From: Rhodobacteraceae bacterium UBA2553
GTDB taxonomy: Bacteria > Pseudomonadota > Alphaproteobacteria > Rhodobacterales > Rhodobacteraceae
Assembly (NCBI GenBank): GCA_002340515.1
Contig: DDMF01000144.1
Location: forward strand, 8,385 to 15,583
Direction: 5' to 3'
Length of the DNA stretch: 7,199 nt
The notes beneath the pieces were generated by a model. It saw only the letters and a list, made by a program, of their open reading frames with translations, searched no databases and was not told where the DNA came from. This document shows positions 4,977 through 7,199 of this stretch, one piece after another. Both the position numbers and the translations under genes were made by a program. Positions within the stretch are counted from its first letter, which is position 1; each line of letters opens with the position of its first letter.

Positions 4977-5381
4977 TCAACCCAGCTGTTGTGTTGAGAT
5001 CTCGATCAGGTTTCCGTCCGGGTCGCGCAGATAAATTGATAAAATCGGCCCGGTGGCCCCAGTGCGTGCAACGGGGCCCTCTTCTATCGGCACGCTTTGG
5101 GCCGCCAAATGCGCCTGCCAATCAGACCAAGGGGCCTCGGTCAGAAAACACAGATCCGCCGTGCCGGGGCCGGGGTGGGCGGCCATCGGAGCAAAGGGCG
5201 CATCAGCCGGGTGCAGGTTGATTTTCTGCGCACCATATTTCAACGCCGTGCGGGTGGAGCCATCCGCAGGGTGAAACACCTCAGCCTGCATGCCCAAGAC
5301 ATCTGTGTAAAACGCCACCGTGACCGCAATATCGCGCACGGTCAGCACAAGGTGGTCCAGCGTGGTCAGTTTTGGCGGCAT
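4977..5381 (-). CDS. VOC-family protein, GLOD5/STM3117-like glyoxalase-type
   Basis: A 134-residue single-unit vicinal oxygen chelate protein. It opens with TTLDHLVLTVRDIAVTVAFY (6-25) and DVLGM, has KINLHPA (53-59), ADLCFLTE (75-82), EGPVARTGATGPILSIYLRD (101-120) and ends DPDGNLIEIS (120-129). This pattern is close to the GLOD5 / Salmonella STM3117 group, named as lactoylglutathione lyases, though the physiological substrate is mostly unproven. Candidate metal ligands are His10, His57 and Glu127; a dimer of such units usually completes two metal sites. ATG 5381 is preceded on its strand by AAAAAGGAAAAG at a suitable distance. The frame extends upstream to 5723, but that part is antisense to the hydratase gene and unlike the family. 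It leads a probable two-gene unit with the flavin reductase. Confidence 0.9.
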   Translation of the reverse strand: MPPKLTTLDHLVLTVRDIAVTVAFYTDVLGMQAEVFHPADGSTRTALKYGAQKINLHPADAPFAPMAAHPGPGTADLCFLTEAPWSDWQAHLAAQSVPIEEGPVARTGATGPILSIYLRDPDGNLIEISTQQLG

Positions 5382-5422
5382 CGCGGCTTTTCCTTTTTGA
5401 GAAGCGCCGTTAGGGTCGCAGC

Positions 5423-6232
5423 ATGACCGATAAGATGCAAGCCACTGAACCGGAAGACCTAAGGGACGTGATGGACCCGGCCCGCGCCAACGCACTCTGC
5501 GCGACGCTTGGTCTTGCTCCTTTGGAACCGGATGCACCTTTGCCGCCGTTTTTCCACCAAATCTATTTCTGGAACGTCCAGCCCGGTGATCATTTGGGGC
5601 GCGACGGCGTGCCGATCCAAGGCGAAGGCATTCCTGATTTTGGGCTGCCACGGTGCCTTTGGGCCGGGGGCGAGCTGACGTTCCTCTCGCCTTTGATCCC
5701 GGGTGTTCCCGCACAAAAATCAACGCGGATCACCAGCAGTAAGCGCAAGACCGGACGGTCCGGCGAGATGGGGTTCGTTACGGTCGAACATGGCGTTTCC
5801 CAAGGCGGTACGCTTTGTGTGCGTGAACGAAAAGACCTTGTGTATCTGGAGGATCCGGCGCCCAGTGCGCCCATGCTCAATCTAAGGGCCGCCCCGACGG
5901 ATGAGGACAGTGCAGAGCCGATGCGCTTCGCTGAGACGCTCCTGTTTCGCTACTCCGCGCTGACCTTTAACGCGCACCGGATCCATTATGATCTGGACTA
6001 TACGCGCGACGTTGAAGGGCAGGGTGGGCTGCTCGTGCAAGGTCAGCTTTTGGCGCAGATTCTGATGCTAAAAGCGACGCAGGAATGCGGCCCGCTTGCA
6101 GGGTTCAAATACCGCGCGGTGTCACCGGTGCTGCACACCGATCAGGTTGAGATTTGCCGCAAAGGCACATCACTTTGGGTCCGTGGCCCCAAGGGTCAGC
6201 TTTGCATGTCTGCCACGGCGGAAACGGTTTAA
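5423..6232 (+). CDS. MaoC/HTD2-type acyl-CoA hydratase-dehydratase (mesaconyl-C4-CoA hydratase-like)
   Basis: A 269-residue double-hotdog protein of the HTD2 / mesaconyl-C4-CoA hydratase group, which adds or removes water across the double bond of 2-enoyl-CoA type substrates. The N-terminal half carries LWAGGELTFLSPL (79-91), comparable to the usual RMWAGG block. The C-terminal half carries the hydratase signature FRYSALTFNAHRIHYDLDY (175-193), with Asn183 and His185 as likely active-site residues. The following motif, usually EGYPGLVVHGPL, is here EGQGGLLVQGQLL (199-211), lacking the His and Pro. Substrate cannot be assigned: mesaconyl-CoA, fatty acyl and other enoyl-CoA uses are all possible. 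The ribosome site is weak (AGGG near 5412), so ATG 5423 is the best but not certain start; ATG 5435 is an alternative. Only 41 nt separate it from the divergent VOC gene, and its stop overlaps that of the next gene. Confidence 0.85.
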   Translation: MTDKMQATEPEDLRDVMDPARANALCATLGLAPLEPDAPLPPFFHQIYFWNVQPGDHLGRDGVPIQGEGIPDFGLPRCLWAGGELTFLSPLIPGVPAQKSTRITSSKRKTGRSGEMGFVTVEHGVSQGGTLCVRERKDLVYLEDPAPSAPMLNLRAAPTDEDSAEPMRFAETLLFRYSALTFNAHRIHYDLDYTRDVEGQGGLLVQGQLLAQILMLKATQECGPLAGFKYRAVSPVLHTDQVEICRKGTSLWVRGPKGQLCMSATAETV

Positions 6233-7199
6233 AGGCTTGCCGCTACGCGAAAATCCTCGGGGATGCTGTCGTGTCCATCCAGCATCAAATCTGCCATCAT
6301 CTCGCCCACTTTTGGGCCCATGCCAAAGCCGATTTTAAAGCCGCCATTGGCGATGAATTGACCGGGTTTGGTGGGGTGCTCCCCCAACATCGGCGCGCGG
6401 GATTTGGCGCGGGGGCGCACACCGGCCCAACGCTCCAGAACGGGGGCCTCTGCGATGGCGGGGCAGATCGCGCGTGCGCGCGCCAGTACCTCGTCGATCT
6501 GTGCATCACAGGTGTCAGGCGCGTCAAACTCACGTTCCGAGGTGGAGCCCACCGCCACCGTACCGTCGGCGTGTGGGATGATGTGAACAGCCTCCGCAAA
6601 GATTTGTGGCATGTCCGGCGCGGCGTGTTTCAGCAGCACGGATTGCCCCTTTACGCCATTGCCCACAGGCGTGCCTAGTTCTTCGGACAGCTCGATCAAG
6701 CCTTGCCAGCCGGTCGCCCAAATCACGCGGCCTTCGTTGGTGGCTTCGGAGGTCACCTCGCCGCCTTTTGCGCGGATCGCGGCCAGCAAAGCGGCGGCGG
6801 CACGACGCGGGGCCATGCGCGCGGTCAGCGTGTCGTGGATGAGCCAGCCAGAGGGGGTGACAGGGGCCCAACCCGGATAGCTGTCTGCCGCAACAACTTC
6901 CCAGATGGCCTTGCCTTGCCACAGCTCATCCGCCTCATGCGCACGGTCGGTGGACAGCCTCAAATGCGCCTCGTCTTTGATCGGTTGCAACCGGCCGGAA
7001 CGGGCATAACCGGGGGATGTGCCGCCAATGGTCTCAACCTCCGTCCAATAGGGTTCGGCCATGATCAGGCTGTCGAATTGAAAGGCTTTCTTGGCGTTCC
7101 AGCGTTCTGGTACATGGGGGGCCAGCGCACCGACCAAACCACCCGAGGATCCCGCACCCGGCCCGTTTGGGTCCACCACACGCACGCGCGCCCCACGGC
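6229..7199 (-). CDS. FAD-dependent oxidoreductase, DAO/glycine oxidase type (5' end missing)
   Basis: At least 323 residues of a DAO-superfamily flavoenzyme, running off the right edge. The frame remains open beyond the GTG at 7185 and reads RGARVRVVDPNGPGAGSSGG, the normal end of the first FAD-binding beta-alpha-beta unit (acidic Asp at the second strand end). The true start and GxGxxG lie outside, probably some 20-30 residues further. Other marks are the substrate-domain region (WLIHDTLTARMAPRRAAAAL), ATGWQG, ERWAGVRPRAKSRAPMLGEH and the closing FIANGGFKIGFGMGPKVGEM, which packs against the flavin. The family oxidises amines such as glycine, sarcosine or D-amino acids to imines with hydrogen peroxide; similarity to ThiO is general and no thiamine gene is nearby, so the substrate is open. 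Its TAA at 6231-6229 overlaps the stop of the convergent hydratase gene. Confidence 0.88.
   Translation of the reverse strand, partial: RGARVRVVDPNGPGAGSSGGLVGALAPHVPERWNAKKAFQFDSLIMAEPYWTEVETIGGTSPGYARSGRLQPIKDEAHLRLSTDRAHEADELWQGKAIWEVVAADSYPGWAPVTPSGWLIHDTLTARMAPRRAAAALLAAIRAKGGEVTSEATNEGRVIWATGWQGLIELSEELGTPVGNGVKGQSVLLKHAAPDMPQIFAEAVHIIPHADGTVAVGSTSEREFDAPDTCDAQIDEVLARARAICPAIAEAPVLERWAGVRPRAKSRAPMLGEHPTKPGQFIANGGFKIGFGMGPKVGEMMADLMLDGHDSIPEDFRVAASL

Noticed and set aside
4525..5034. 169-codon + strand frame
   Set aside because: Antisense to the flavin reductase and the end of the VOC gene; Cys/His/Arg-rich product without motifs; no ribosome site.
4927..5121. N-terminal extension of the flavin reductase frame to 5121
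   Set aside because: The added residues overlap the end of the VOC gene and do not resemble the flavodoxin-like fold, which starts exactly at STPTLLGLSG after a proper ribosome site.

Overview
The window looks like ordinary chromosome from a marine alphaproteobacterium of the Rhodobacterales (Roseobacter-type). That is inferred from moderately high GC with strong codon bias, the protein families present, a CtrA-type site, and a short dispersed repeat of a kind I remember as common in that order. No phage, IS, CRISPR, tRNA or rRNA gene is visible.

Layout, left to right. (1) Tail of an upstream gene, then a GNAT acetyltransferase (46-498, +). (2) A convergent gap of about 300 nt (499-800) filled with nested inverted repeats and one copy of a 22-nt repeat. 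(3) A small lipoprotein of unknown function (801-1253, -). (4) A 196-nt divergent control region (1254-1449) with a perfect CtrA-type site and, in front of the next gene, a promoter overlapped by an ATTC-N8-GAAT palindrome like persulfide-responsive ArsR-family operators. (5) A 10-helix membrane protein (1450-2655, +), possibly of the TsoY/TDT-like type, closed by a strong terminator. (6) A + strand cluster: a GFA-type zinc protein (2816-3241), the corrinoid adenosyltransferase CobO (3252-3902) and a YCII-domain protein (3956-4267), ending in a bidirectional terminator. (7) A - strand pair: a GLOD5/STM3117-like VOC protein (5381-4977) followed by an NADPH-dependent FMN reductase-like flavoprotein (4926-4390). 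(8) Divergent from that pair, a MaoC/HTD2-type acyl-CoA hydratase (5423-6232, +), whose stop codon overlaps the stop of a convergent FAD-dependent oxidoreductase (6229-7199, -) that runs off the right edge.

The genes do not form one obvious pathway. CobO is the only clear biosynthetic enzyme (adenosylcobalamin). GFA, VOC and the flavin reductase are small redox or detoxification-type proteins. The most interesting signals are non-coding: the operator before the membrane protein, the CtrA site, the structured convergent gap, and the 22-nt repeat found about 20 nt past the stop codons of two unrelated - strand genes. I see no clearly new multi-gene system.
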